In this document: in pieces, positions 36,001 to 48,200 of the stretch
How the letters are laid out: each line of letters begins with the position of its first letter
Numbering within the stretch: the first letter of the stretch is position 1
Source: Adineta ricciae
Lineage: Eukaryota > Rotifera > Eurotatoria > Adinetida > Adinetidae
Direction: 5' to 3'
Assembly (NCBI GenBank): GCA_905250025.1
Contig: CAJNOJ010000066.1
Coordinates: 124,001 to 188,000, forward strand
DNA length: 64,000 nucleotides
Program-made: the position numbers and the translations under genes
Notes under the pieces: model-generated
Seen by the model: the letters and a program-made list of their open reading frames with translations, nothing else
Databases searched by the model: none
Told to the model about the DNA's origin: nothing

Positions 36001-39000
36001 AAATTACTACCCTTGATTTGATTTGAATCTTTCGTTTCGTTTATAGAAAAGATCGTCGTTTCCTTGTTACCGATCCAATGCAATTTATTCTGATCGAACC
36101 AGATGTGAAAAGATTAGGATGGGGCATAGTCAAATTCTGTGATCTAATGCAAGTGAGTACCATCATCAGAGTGATTATTTCATCTAGCTAACGATTTATC
36201 TTTTTTTCCTATCTAGGATGTCGAAGTAGCCAATGATAAAGAAGATACACGTTCTTTACATATAACCATTCACAAACCAGTCAGTAATGCTTATGTCAAA
36301 TCGAATCCTCCAATTCTCAATGCTAAATTTACATTCGATGATCACATTCGTTGCATGACTGCTAAACAAAATCTAAGCAAAGGCCGTCAAAGGTACTTCG
36401 TTATTCATTGGGATTTTACATTTCACACTAAAAATCTTCTGTTGTTTTATTTCTTTAAAGAGCTCGTCAAATTAAATTATCAAAAATAGCCACACTATTA
36501 GACATTCCTCTTCCTACGAACACAAATAATCCGTCGAATTATTTAACATCGGCCACAACCACATATGCTCAACATCAACTTGGTAAGGATTTCATTTTGA
36601 TAACTGTACGAAATTCTCCGGTCGAGTAATCATTAATTGTTTCTTTCGCTGATGAAATTCGTTTGACTTTTGCATAGCGCAGTTCACTTGGTTCAATGAA
36701 TAGTGGTTGCATTGAATAGATTTGTTTTTTAAGTAAACTCGATGATTTTGAATGAACACGACGCCGATATTGACATAGACATTTGTGATTTTTACAAGCA
36801 CAATTAGCATTGAATAGTGTCCGATGTTGGGGCAGCGTAGGAGAAGAATCTGAATCTAAACGAATAAGTGAATAGGATTTTCTGAGATAATATTTATCCA
36901 ATGTTCGATGACGATAGATGAAATAGATAAGAAAGATAAATATTCCAAAAGCTATGCAAAGTAATATCAACCAAACAACAAGGATTTGTTTATCCGATGT
37001 TCGAAAGGATTTCGGTAAGATATTTTTACTTGCATTTAACAACCAAAGAAAGAATGGCGAAAGTGTATGTGTTGTTGACGATGTTATAAGTGAGTTTAAT
37101 TTTGTGAATGGGAGAGGGATAATTGTATGAATCGATTCCGAATGAGTTGAACTGGAATTAAAACAAACGAAATATTCGTGCGATCGATTGATCGAAAACG
37201 TTGAAATCGCATGATGTCGTTCAATATTCCAAATAGCTAGAATGGTTAGATTTGTATTGACTTTGCTTAGCCATGCATCAGCGACCGTAGAAAGTATGCA
37301 AGTTAAATTTTGTTCGTGATTTTCATCTGTTGTGATCAGAAGATTAGCCTTTGATCGAAGAAAACATTGTTGAGCGACGAGACTTGCATTTTGATTTTGA
37401 AATTCCTTTGGTGAATAACAATTTGGAATGGGCTGACTGGCCTCTAATCGTAAAACGTTTGTACATGAACAATACCAGTGATTCTTGTTTAAATTGATGA
37501 AACTAAGCGATTGTCGAGGTAATATGTTTGGAAAGATTTGTTTCAAATAGTTATTATTCAAATAGAGTTCTTTCAGATAGATTAAGTTCACAAATGTTCT
37601 TGTCTTAATTAAAATCAAACGATTGTAACTGAGATCAAGTTTTTCTAACGAAGGAAAACAGAACGAAAAGTTTCGATTGAGAATCCGAATTGAATTATAC
37701 GATAGATTTAATGTTTTGACATTCGATAAAATCGATAATGATGGGTACGAACTAGACAGTGATAAATGTGTTAGATTAGCATAGATAATTGCTAATGAAT
37801 TCAAGTAATTCCAATGAGTATAATGATCAATATACAGAGTTTTCATAGTGCAGTTAATCGTTGTAAAAGATTGAAGAATTGAATGAACTTGTTCTTTGCT
37901 ATGTTGAAAGAGGTCAGTTGTTTGATTACAGATAATTGTAAGTTTTTCGATATGTGTACGATTGGTTGGTAGTGTATTGTAGCATTGATAACATGAATTC
38001 AACGAACAAGTTGAGCACGATGAGTTCGAAGGAGAAACTTTTGGAAAAAGGATCATTGTTATGAAAAGACTTTGAATGATTTTCATGTTGTATCATCAAA
38101 TGATTTACTGTAAAATGCAACGTCGATTTTTTTTTCTTGCTTCTTCTTCGTCTCACACCGTCAACCATCGATTGATTAATCTGAATAGTATGTGTACACT
38201 TCTATATGTTCATTCATACACGCGTATCTCACGTTTATTATCATTACGTATCATCGTTGTAAGTGGGGGGCGAGCCAGATGGTGTCTTAATAGAATAGAG
38301 ACAATCAACTTCGACAAAATGATGTATGGTAACTGTCATCTCACAGAATAAACTATACAATCATGAATGTTATCAAATTGAATCGTTAGGAGACACAACG
38401 AAAGAGTAGTTGATCGATGAGATCTAATGAAAACTTAATCACTTTTTCTTTTCTTCAGGATTCTCTTCGCCAGCGTTACCAAATCATCCGGGTAAGTCAA
38501 ATATACCCATTTTTCAATTGATACATTAGTTCAATCAATCTTATACAGATTACAGCATGTTTAACATTCGTCATACGTATAAAAGAATAGATTAATGCTG
38601 TCTTATCGATTACTGACTTTGTTTTTTTTTGCCTTAATGAGATTTATTGTATGAAAAAATTCGAAAAACAAAATTCGTTTAATAATCACGCTTGATTCTC
38701 TTTGACCTGCTGATTATTAAAATATTTTTTTACTTAAGGTCGTGCAGCTTTAGTATCAGGTCCAAAGCGGCAATCAATCAGTCATAACATTCCAGCCAGC
38801 AATCGATTAATTACATCTACGACAACAACATCTTCAACGCCATCGTTTAGCAATGTTGAACATGTTCGACGGTATTCACTTTCGCGAACACATTCGGAAC
38901 AACCATCCAAAGAAGGAAGTGAATCGTCTACACCCTCATCGAGTCGTCGAACATCAACATCAGATACCAATGAGAAGTCACAAAGAGGTTTGTAAAGCAG

Positions 39001-39359
39001 AGAAACTTTCCAATTGTAAAACAAGTTATGATTGCAGATAGTAATATATCGAATTACAATGTCAACGCGCCGAAAAGTCTACGTGAATGGCATGAACAAC
39101 CAGTTAATCTTAGCGAACAACCACCGCTTTCAGAGAAAGTGAATGTTCAAATTCTTTCACCTAATAGTGATCGAGTAAGAAAATCTTATGTGATGATCGT
39201 TCCATAATGTGTGCATTTGCTTTTTTTCAGACAACTGCTCGCTTTTTCGTTGACAATGATCTTGCTACACTTGTCATACCTAATGGAGAATCGAAATCGG
39301 AAGAAATTCATTCTATAGCAAGTGAACCAACAAAAGATTCATCCAATGAAAATGAATGA
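33018..39359 (+). CDS. CLEC16A: CLEC16A (Ema/GOP-1) homologue
   Basis: CLEC16A is an endolysosomal membrane-associated protein with roles in endosome maturation and mitophagy. The N-terminal FPL region is strongly conserved: [89 protein letters not shown] and [20 protein letters not shown]. Later blocks include [42 protein letters not shown], a [11 protein letters not shown]-like segment and ITIHKP. The C-terminal tail is serine/threonine-rich ([17 protein letters not shown]) and ends SNENE. Introns are short except for 36583-38458 (1,876 bases), which contains an antisense gene. The joins at this intron are in frame ([14 protein letters not shown]). Confidence 0.94.
36575..38086 (-). CDS. 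Single-pass leucine-rich-repeat membrane protein nested in a CLEC16A intron
   Basis: One uninterrupted frame of 503 residues. A signal peptide ([17 protein letters not shown]) is followed by a cysteine cluster. About four to five LRRs follow ([42 protein letters not shown]), with an LRRCT-like cap ([15 protein letters not shown]...C...C). Many N-glycosylation sites are present. A transmembrane helix lies at about residues 370-395 ([20 protein letters not shown]), with a cytoplasmic tail of roughly 110 residues rich in Arg, Ser and Tyr. The gene is antisense to CLEC16A, and its stop codon lies inside the CLEC16A exon, overlapping it by 8 bases. Receptor or adhesion function is plausible, but no ligand can be named. 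Confidence 0.88.
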   Translation of the reverse strand: MKIIQSLFITMILFPKVSPSNSSCSTCSLNSCYQCYNTLPTNRTHIEKLTIICNQTTDLFQHSKEQVHSILQSFTTINCTMKTLYIDHYTHWNYLNSLAIIYANLTHLSLSSSYPSLSILSNVKTLNLSYNSIRILNRNFSFCFPSLEKLDLSYNRLILIKTRTFVNLIYLKELYLNNNYLKQIFPNILPRQSLSFINLNKNHWYCSCTNVLRLEASQPIPNCYSPKEFQNQNASLVAQQCFLRSKANLLITTDENHEQNLTCILSTVADAWLSKVNTNLTILAIWNIERHHAISTFSINRSHEYFVCFNSSSTHSESIHTIIPLPFTKLNSLITSSTTHTLSPFFLWLLNASKNILPKSFRTSDKQILVVWLILLCIAFGIFIFLIYFIYRHRTLDKYYLRKSYSLIRLDSDSSPTLPQHRTLFNANCACKNHKCLCQYRRRVHSKSSSLLKKQIYSMQPLFIEPSELRYAKVKRISSAKETINDYSTGEFRTVIKMKSLPS

Positions 39360-39783
39360 AAGGATGATGATTTTCCTTCTCTTCTCTTTTACTTTTGAGT
39401 TTGTGTCTTTCATCAATAATTTAACTGGTGGAAATATTCGAATAACAGTTTCTTTTTTAGAACGGGTATATGCGTGTATGATTTTCTTTTTTTTTTGTAT
39501 ATTTGTTTGTGTGTCGATTTAGAGAATGTAAGCTAATTTATCATTATTCTCATTCTGTTCGTTATATTCAAATAAATATATTTATTTTTTTCTCTCACGG
39601 TTATTATATTGAATATAAATAAAAAAAAAGATTACGATTAGATCTTCCATTTGTAATCTCGCTTTTCAAGTCGACGGGAACATTTTATTTTCTTTCAAAT
39701 CTAACATACAAAAAACAAACAGATCAGCTTTATCTAGCGGCAAAGATGCATTTACTCGCTGTTCATCTGACGAGAAATATGTT
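39360..39783. other. Convergent 3' gap between CLEC16A and WDPCP
   Basis: AT-rich 3' UTR sequence; an AATAAATATATTT at about 39570 could serve as the CLEC16A polyadenylation signal. No gene was seen. Confidence 0.5.
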
Positions 39784-41901
39784 TTATACAGCATGGATTT
39801 TGTCTAGTAGAAATCGACAGATGTTTTCATCGAGTTTATAGTGTTCAATTGCAGATTCTAGGATTTCTTTGATATCTCCGTATTGTTTAACATCCATAAC
39901 TGGATATCGTTTTTTAACTGCTTTAGAATTTTCGTTTTCATCTTCGCTTGACGTTACCGATAAACCGCTTTCATTGTCGTCATAATCTGTTTCCTTATCT
40001 CGAGAATTCAATTGTAATCTTTCTGCACAAATGTTCATAATGTGTTTCTCGTTGTCATAATCACATGCATAATAAAGATCAAGATAGATGGCTCGGTTGT
40101 CCAAATGTTTGGCTAATTGCAATGCTTGAGAATAGTATTTGCTTTTTAGTAGATAGTAGAAGAATTTCATCGCTATTTGATTAATAAATGAACGATTGCG
40201 TAAGATACTTGCATCGTTGATTGGACGTAGAGGTGCATAGAATGTTCGGAGAATTTGTTCGAGATAAAATGATTCTTTTGAAGTCATTCGACGAAATAAA
40301 TCTTGAGAAAGGTAAGATATTGCTAAACGACAATCATTATCTTGTCTTGTCCAGTCTAAGCACCATAATAGATCGATAATATATTGATAATTTTGTGTAT
40401 TCAAATAGAATTTGAATAGCGAATGAATGTTTTCGAAAGGAAAATGGACATCAATAAGACCGACTGGGCCACCTTGAGAAAATTGAAGGAGAAATGTTAA
40501 ATTTGATGAGGATGAAGTTCGTGTGAGTAACTGATTGATTGCAATAAGATGCTGATCAAGATTCAGTAATTGATGAAAATTTAATTTTTTAAACGAAGAC
40601 AAAACAGGCCAAATAGGATTCAATGCAATATCATAGAAGATTATCGAACCTTGCTCGTCAGCTATAGCAAACAATAGATTATCAATGATCCACCATAAAC
40701 CAGTTAAATTTCGTGATAAAGCACAAGATTTCGAACGTTGAATATGATTGATTTCATCAATTGAAAGTAACGTTCCATCAATCAAAGAAACGATTGTATA
40801 ATTTGACGAACGAATAACGTATAGAATAGATGATGGCAAGGATGTAATGTGAACAAGTCGAAGAGGAACCGAACGGAAGTTTTCATAGAAATAAATACTT
40901 AATTCGAACGTACGTTCGACGCCATTCTAGAGAAGTAAGAAAAATGCTAGTTGCATTTGTTCTACATAAAACCAAACAAGATTTACCTTATCAAGATGTT
41001 CATTCATTTCAACTGTTGTCAACCCCGATGAAGTCGATGAACAATAATACGGATTTGATGTTTCGGTTTGAATAGAATACATTTTCTCCTTCAGATCTTT
41101 TTCATTTTCTAGTAAAAAGACTATCGACAAGCAATTGAACCTGGATTTTTTCTGGTCACCATCGACGAGATGAGTATTCGTTGAAATTCCTTCGGCTAAC
41201 ATTGACCACCAAACAGTTATAGTATGAGCATCATGATTGATGTGAAACCATCGTCGAACAGGTATCGTACTTGAATAGGGTGGTAATTCTTCGCTGATTA
41301 GTCGAACGGATTCATTGGCAAGATTAAATTTTGAATCAAATGAACGGATCGGAGTGTTGAAACGAACCAGGTCAATTTTTGATAGTGTCTCATAGATAAC
41401 ATAGAATCCATGAGAATTAAGATAGAGATCAGAGATGGTTGCTGTAATATGGAATTTTTTTGCTAAAGTGGTTTTGTCGATGGATATATCTTTCAATGTT
41501 CGACTGATTTTATCGATGTGAAGAAAAACGAATGTACCGTTAGAAAAGACGAGAAAAATAACGTCGAAACGCAGCCATATTGTACGAATAAGTTTTAATG
41601 TGGAAAGAAGATTATCGAATTCAATTAGTTTGTCGCGTAGATTATGAAAGATTTTGTTCGAAAGATGAAATGGTAATGAACGCGAAGTGAAATAATCGTT
41701 GTATTCATCGTAATAAGTCGCTTTCTTTGGAGCTTTGTCCGTCGCTGAAGATGAATTGGAATGAAGGAACGGAAGAATGGAAGATTTAACTGGCGGTGGC
41801 TTTTGTTGGTAACTATGAACACTTATATCACGCTCATGAAGACCAGCATACTTCAAAGTCCATAATTGAAGGGAACAAAGTAAGGAACAATCAGCAGACA
41901 T
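39784..41901 (-). CDS. WDPCP: WDPCP / Fritz planar cell polarity effector homologue
   Basis: Fritz is a CPLANE-complex protein that acts in ciliogenesis and planar cell polarity at the ciliary base. Two exons, 41901-40987 and 40926-39784, join as LDK|NGVERTFELS. The N-terminus begins SLQLWTLKYAG with YYDEYNDYF, and a region of WD/propeller-like strands follows (TFVFLHIDK; FCxx-type blocks). The C-terminal alpha-solenoid carries the distinctive blocks LLWCLDWTRQDNDCRLAIS, LRTFYAPLRPINDASI, FFYYLLKSKYYSQALQLA and LDNRAIYLDLYYAC. An acidic tail follows and ends FLLDKIHAV. The low intron number is unusual for this window. It is divergent from the next gene, with a 526-base spacer. Confidence 0.85.
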
Positions 41902-42427
41902 GATCTCGTTGAAGACAATATGCTGTGCGCTTCATAAAAATTGTCCGAATGCGATCGCCATTATCCATGACGTATGTCAAATGATTACCTAGACGAAGCC
42001 ATCATGAAGAGGATAAGTATTTCAATGTAAAAAATTGAATTAAGTTGAGTTATTTGAATAATAACCAGTATGTTTTGGAAATTCTAAGATTTTTCAGGAA
42101 GAATAACAGCGACATCTATCATCCAAATTCGATGTTCGCAAATTTGAATACAATTAATTTGTTGGTTTAGTGCTGCGAATCTACGATCGAAAACGGAACT
42201 ACAGAAGACAATCGTAGTGTTTTATGTGTTACTGGTTGGTAATTTGTGTACGAAAGATGTTTGATTGGTGATTTCGTCTATTGATATTCTTAAAAAACAA
42301 AACAAAATAAACAAACAAGATATTTTTCTTGTTCTTACTGCTTCGAAAAAATTCACCACTCTTATGTGTTAATTTGTTTCGACCTCTCCATAATTAATTG
42401 TGTCTGTTTGTCAAATCTACATCCACA
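41902..42427. promoter_or_regulatory. Shared divergent promoter region (WDPCP / FGFR1OP2-like)
   Basis: Start codons of two divergent genes lie 526 bases apart, so their promoters must be within or overlapping this AT-rich spacer. No TATA box or specific site is clear. Confidence 0.4.
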
Positions 42428-44639
42428 ATGAATCTCTCGCTTGACACGATATTAACCAATGCGCGTGAACTTGTCTCCCGTTTACGTCGTGATGATGCCA
42501 CAGCTGACACAGCTGTAAATCAAGCACAATATGTTCAAGAACGGATTCTCAGTATGAAACAGGTAGGCAAAGATACTCTTCTCTTGTTCTTTTATTCGTT
42601 TTCGTCACAACTCGATTTGTATACTTTGTAGTATGGTGATGATCTTGCGGAATTGAATGATATTAGCGCTCATCGTCCCAAAACAGCAATTCTGTATAAT
42701 ATTCAAAAAGAAAATCGTCTCATTAAGTAAAAGACCTGAAATGTTTCTCTTATGATCTATTTTTGATTGTCTGTAACTCATTATTAGACAATTACAACGC
42801 GAAAATGAAGAATTGAAGCAATTAGTTACGGAACATCGAAGTGTTCTTGAAAAGATTATGTACAAATATCGACAGGATGTTCAGCGACTTATTTTAATGG
42901 ATAAAGAAGAAAGCCAAGCTGTAAATTTATTTAATGCTTCATTAGCCCAGGTAATTTTCGTCATCTAATATCAGTAATAGGTACGTGTGCATACGAGAGA
43001 AAAAGAAATAATTATTCATCTGTAATTATCATCGGGATACATGACTTATTTTCGTTGGTATAAACAAAAATTAATGTTGACATCGAGGAAACTAGACGAG
43101 GTAGTAAAATGCAATCGATTTCGTCCTCCAAACAGCGATTAGTCTAGTGCAAAAAATATTTTCATCGGGAACGTTTGTTGGATACAATTGAAGTCCTTCG
43201 TCTTTCTTTTTAGGATATTCAAGACAAATCGTCGAAGATTCATGAGATGGCAACAGTCATGCGACGAGCTATCGATATCGACGATACAAATAGTGCATCT
43301 CAAGAAGAACGCATTCATGCTTTATTACTTGAAAATCGCGGCTTGAAAGAGATTCTTGCTATACATGAAAACATTCAACGACCTAAGCAAATATCTGAGG
43401 TTTGTGTCGAGCCATACTGTTTCTATGTCAATATTTTAGTTAATTTCTTACATGAGTGATCAATTTATGATATTTTTCTTTACTTACTGTAACTAAGGAA
43501 ATCATATAATGCAATATAAAGTAAGACGAACTTTATTTCGTGGGAGGAACGAGAGAATATCACAGTTTACTCCATATAGAAGAATTTTTTATTGACTATG
43601 TCAATATGTATTCCTATGTATTTATCTTAGGAAATCAAAGTTAGAGTTTTGTTCGTTGGTTTGAATACAACCGAGTTTGCCTCGCAAACCATCGAAGTTT
43701 CCTTTTGCTCTTCTGAAGACTTAAGCTTCGACTAATGGAATCGATCGATTGTTTTTCTAATTTGTTCGTGGAATATCTGCGTCACTCACATCAGAATAGA
43801 ATGTTTGACCAGGTGCACTAGATGTCAATATTTTCAGAGAAATATTTTCTCTAACAGAATAGATTACCGAGTGCAAAATTAGCAATGACCTAATTGAGAA
43901 AAGTTGCCACCTATGCTAAAAACAAAGATCTTATTGAACGCAACATACATATTATTTACACTTGAAAGTGTTAATGAAAATGATATTTCAATCTGCGGAA
44001 CATATTATATGTCAGCGCCATATTCTTGAGAGAACATAAATATGATTGAGTTCATAAAGTACGACCAAGCCAATGCATTGAATCGCGATAAAATACATTA
44101 ATCTTCAATCTGTTACTGTCATGAAATATCTTTACTTCTTTACTACTCGGTGATGATGTCAAGAAAAGAAAGTAGCTTTATTTATGTAAATACATCTATT
44201 TATAGTGACAAATTTCAATCTCATTAACTAAAGGAATAGATTTTCATATGTGATGCATGTGCATGGTGCTCAGAGAGCTTTGATATGAAGTTCAAAGAAT
44301 CTGAAAGAGGATTAGTCCGGTTAATGACAACATTAAGTATTCATAGAGTTATGAAAAAATTATAGATAACCATTGAGATTTTTTATTGCGAAGTAGAACG
44401 AGAAAGTTTCTTTTAAATATTTGTGCAAGTATTTCATTATCTTCTATCCATAATTATGACTTGATAATAAGATAGACTATTTATTTTAGTCTATTACGGG
44501 AAAACCTAGCAATTTACAAGCAACAAATGTCACATCGCAAGTAAATGTGTCTTTATCACCATCATCATCTTCTCCCATACCTCCGTCATCTGTTATTTCT
44601 GATCAAACTACTGTCAATTCAACAACATCTTCTTCTTGA
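42428..44639 (+). CDS. FGFR1OP2/SIKE1-family coiled-coil protein (STRIPAK component)
   Basis: The family are coiled-coil adaptors of the STRIPAK phosphatase-kinase complex. The start MNLSLDTILTNARELVSRLR and the motifs YGDDLAELNDISAHRPKTAI, IQKENRLIKQLQRENEELKQ, LEKIMYKYRQDVQRL, IHEMATVMRRAIDIDD and ERIHALLLENRGLKEIL follow the family order closely. Exons join at phase 0 or 2 without breaks. The last exon (44491-44639) lies behind an intron of about 1.1 kb and encodes a Ser/Thr-rich tail. This intron (43401-44490) contains no recognisable gene. Whether it corresponds to FGFR1OP2 or SIKE1 cannot be told, as the split is vertebrate-specific. Confidence 0.88.
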
Positions 44640-45259
44640 TATTCGAACTAGCAAATCGAGCTATGTTTTCTTCCTTCTTCTCAATTCCTATCATCATCGT
44701 CATTCCAATTGTATATTTGTCTTGTTTTTCGAAAAATTTCATCTTGTTTTCTTGTTTGTCATCATCCCTCCTACAATCTTTTTCATCTAGTCGTGTTTAA
44801 CAACAAAAGAAATAACTTCTTCGGCAAATTTGATTTCTTCTGTTTATAAATGTTTGTGTAGTAATGTACTCATTTAATGTAACATAAGGAAATGAAAACT
44901 TTCTGTTTTTTTTTCTTTCTTCAGATTAATACTGTCAAAAAGAGAAGGTTGTGCGTCTGCAAGGCACTCTTGTGAAAGACAATCACATTCAATAGGATCT
45001 TGTGACATAAAGAAAAAAAAAGCAGATGTGATTTTTCTCGTTAGATATTCATATGTTTGGATTTTCTTCATTTCGTTGTTGTTGTTGTTGTTTTCTTGAT
45101 AGATGAGATTCTATTAATTATTATGATGAATGTTCAATGGGATAATATTGGCCTATTGTTATTTCGGGTGAGATCACTTGATTTCTTTTGAAATTCGAGC
45201 TTTGTTTTTCTCATCTTTAGAATTGACAAGAAAAACATTGATTTGTTTTGTGAGTGAAT
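44640..45259. other. Intergenic region before the receptor phosphatase
   Basis: T-rich sequence with a short TTG repeat near 45075-45092. It could hide upstream exons of the phosphatase gene, but none is supported. Confidence 0.35.
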
Positions 45260-48200
45260 ATGATCACAACGAAATCATCAGTAGAAAAACGAATATTCAA
45301 TTGGCAAGAAAATCAGCAGGTGAGGATGGAACGAATTTTTATTTGCGCAGTTCTTTTTTTGTCTACTTCGGGGGGGATTGGGATGCTGAGAAAACATACG
45401 ATCGAATACTAATATTGGCAACCGTTAGGAGCGTGATGATTTGTTCGACCGGATCAGTGTTTTTTTCCCCGTTATTCACATTTCAATTATCTCTCGTATT
45501 CGTTCTCGTTCTCTGTGCGTGCTGGAAGCTCCATTCGGTCTCCTAATCCCATTTTCAATGTCTTTCTTTCTCCACCCACTCTGTTCTTTCTTTGCCTATC
45601 CCTACAAACGCATGCACACACACACACACTCGTATTTCATCGTATTTCCGTCGATTAGATCTTAAATAAAAGCAGTGAATCGATCAAAAACTCGAGAATT
45701 TTGAATACAAGTTTAGTAAGCCGAAGTTCAAGTTATTTTGTCAATGTCACCATGACATTGATTGTACGCGATCAAGTAAGTATGAAATTCAAACCTAAAC
45801 ATGTTGAAATAATTGAGGAAATAACGATAATGTTGTCGTCAATTTGTTTCTTTGACAAACATGTTGACACAATGCGAAGAGTTGAAAATAATGAGATATT
45901 TTGGTTCCGGTAGACATGATGAAAAATCTGTAATGTTTTTCTTTCTTTTATTGTCTAGAGAGAATTTCTTAGTCAATGTAAGTTTCTTTTTATTTCGAAC
46001 ATTATTTATACTCTTATTTTGCTACCACAATGGCAAACACTTGGCTCGTTATGCGCATCTATATATATATATATACTTCTCTTACTGCGCATCTTTCTTT
46101 TATTGGCAGCAGTTCCTTTTGCATGCGTGGGTTCAAATTATTGCTATATTCGATCACATATTTTCTTGATGAAATGCTTCTTAAATAATAAGTGCGTTTT
46201 CAACGCTATCGCTGCTACTGCTTTCTTCTCCTTCTTCGATCTATTTCGAGCATCTATAGACGAAGAAGAGACAAAAAAGATAGAATGGAACAATATAAGT
46301 GCTGTTAATGTGTATGGTTCATTGAAAGGAGAAGAATGAGGATAGAAAGCTCGACATTCATGTCTATCTTCTCTTTTTTTGAAAGAAGAAGAAAAAAAAG
46401 AAGAAATGATGAGTAGGCTGTCTGTTGTTATTTTGAAAGATGATCTTACATTGATGAAAAGAGAAGTGTTGATGTCAAATAGAAGGCAAGAAAAGAAATC
46501 ATATCTGTTAATGACAGCTGTCAACTGAATGCATGTTCAGTGAGGTAGATCATTACACTGACTGATAAAATCAATTCATACTTGTTTTTTTTTCTCTTCG
46601 TTTACAGTCGAATACCGAAAATGATATTGGGTCCGCTTTGTTTTGGACGAAAAATTTGGTCTACTTATCAGTTGGAACCGTTGTAATAGCAGCACTTGTC
46701 ACCTTTCTAGCAGTGGTAAGTATTGCTCGTTGTTCTGCGTGTTATTCATTTGAAAGCAATGTATTATCAATAGGTCTTTTGGTGTTCGAAACAACAGAAA
46801 ACATCGAAACTCAAATCTCAACCATCGGAACTAACAGCATTTTCAACGAATGCAATCAATGTCAAGACACCAAGACCAAAAGAAATCAAACTATTTCCAA
46901 TCGTACCGAAACTAGTTCAGCCTGGTTCGCCATCGTTAATCCTTCCAACAATCGAAAAGAATGAGAACCTGACAGATACATTCAATACCGATGCATATTC
47001 AACAGCTGGTTCATCGTCATCATCGGTAGCTGCAGCAACGAAAAAGTTTCGAAAGAAAAATTTGCTCGAAAGGTAACTTGTTTCGTTTCTCGCGACTTTT
47101 GTCCTTCGGACTGTTAATGAAAAAAAACACTGAGCGGAGGCGTTCGATGAGAATCATCGAGCAGCTGCGAAATTAGATGGCGATGAAAAATATGCGTCTA
47201 CGTTATGTGTACAAACCGATAGGTGCGCACGGAGGCGGACATGATTTTTTTCTCTTTTGTTTTTACTTATGATGTATGTATCGCGGTAGGTGTTTTTCTG
47301 CTTACGCCTACCATTGATTACTTACACATTCTTCTCGCTTGACGTAGAACATTGAACATAGTCAAGGGAAAACGACAAACAAAATTCGATTATTTATCTG
47401 AAAAAATAGACTTGAAAAAGAAATTCTGCAAATAGAAGTAATAGAAAAAAAAGATACACTTGAAAAAAGTTATTAAATATAAAGAGTTTTTTTTTTCTTC
47501 TTGAACGTAGGTGGTTATTTTTGTTGCCTGAAGGTAATAGAGAAAAAATGCGCAAGAGGATAAAAAAAGAGGAGGTAGAAGGATGTTCTATAGCTTTTGA
47601 ATTATTATAACGATGTGCAGATAAGAGATAAACTTCTTTGCAGTATGCTTGTCAGATTAAAGTTCAATTATTCAGTATTTAAAGAAATATTAATCATTAA
47701 AATGAAGAGGAGAAGAGTTACGATGACAAATAGAGTGCGCGAAAGTCTCGTTTTCTTTTTCTTTCAGAATACTCATGTAATGAATAAGAATGGAAAACCA
47801 TAGCAAAGCAGAGGCGCAGGGAAAGAAAGAGAAAGGGGCGAGAAGAAAAAGAAAGAAACACAAAAACGTCACTGTTTCTTTTTTTACATTTGCTTTCTTT
47901 CATAGCATTAATGAGGGAGTATGTTTAGATTATCATATCTGGAAATCTTTGACTTCTATTTTTCTTTCGAATTCGAGTTAGATATGAGTAATTAGAACAT
48001 TTCAAATATGCTCGCGATGACAGCAACAATTCAACACTTTTTTTGTCCTTATAAATCCGACTCGTATTCTAAGATTTCATTAAATATAACCGACGGATTA
48101 TAATATACATCTAATGGAAGTCGAATCACCAACTATATGTTGTTCATATTGGAGTAAACCAGCATCGTTGTTATTTAAAAGAAGGTACGATATTTGCTAA

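Noticed and set aside
45178-45546. 122-codon ORF overlapping the first phosphatase exon
   Set aside because: Its frame runs through the intron donor at 45320; the frame that fits downstream exons is the one starting at 45260.
46019-46524. Opposed ORFs of about 105-126 codons in the phosphatase intron
   Set aside because: Low-complexity, T/A-rich composition, no domain, and both lie wholly within the 45776-46607 intron.
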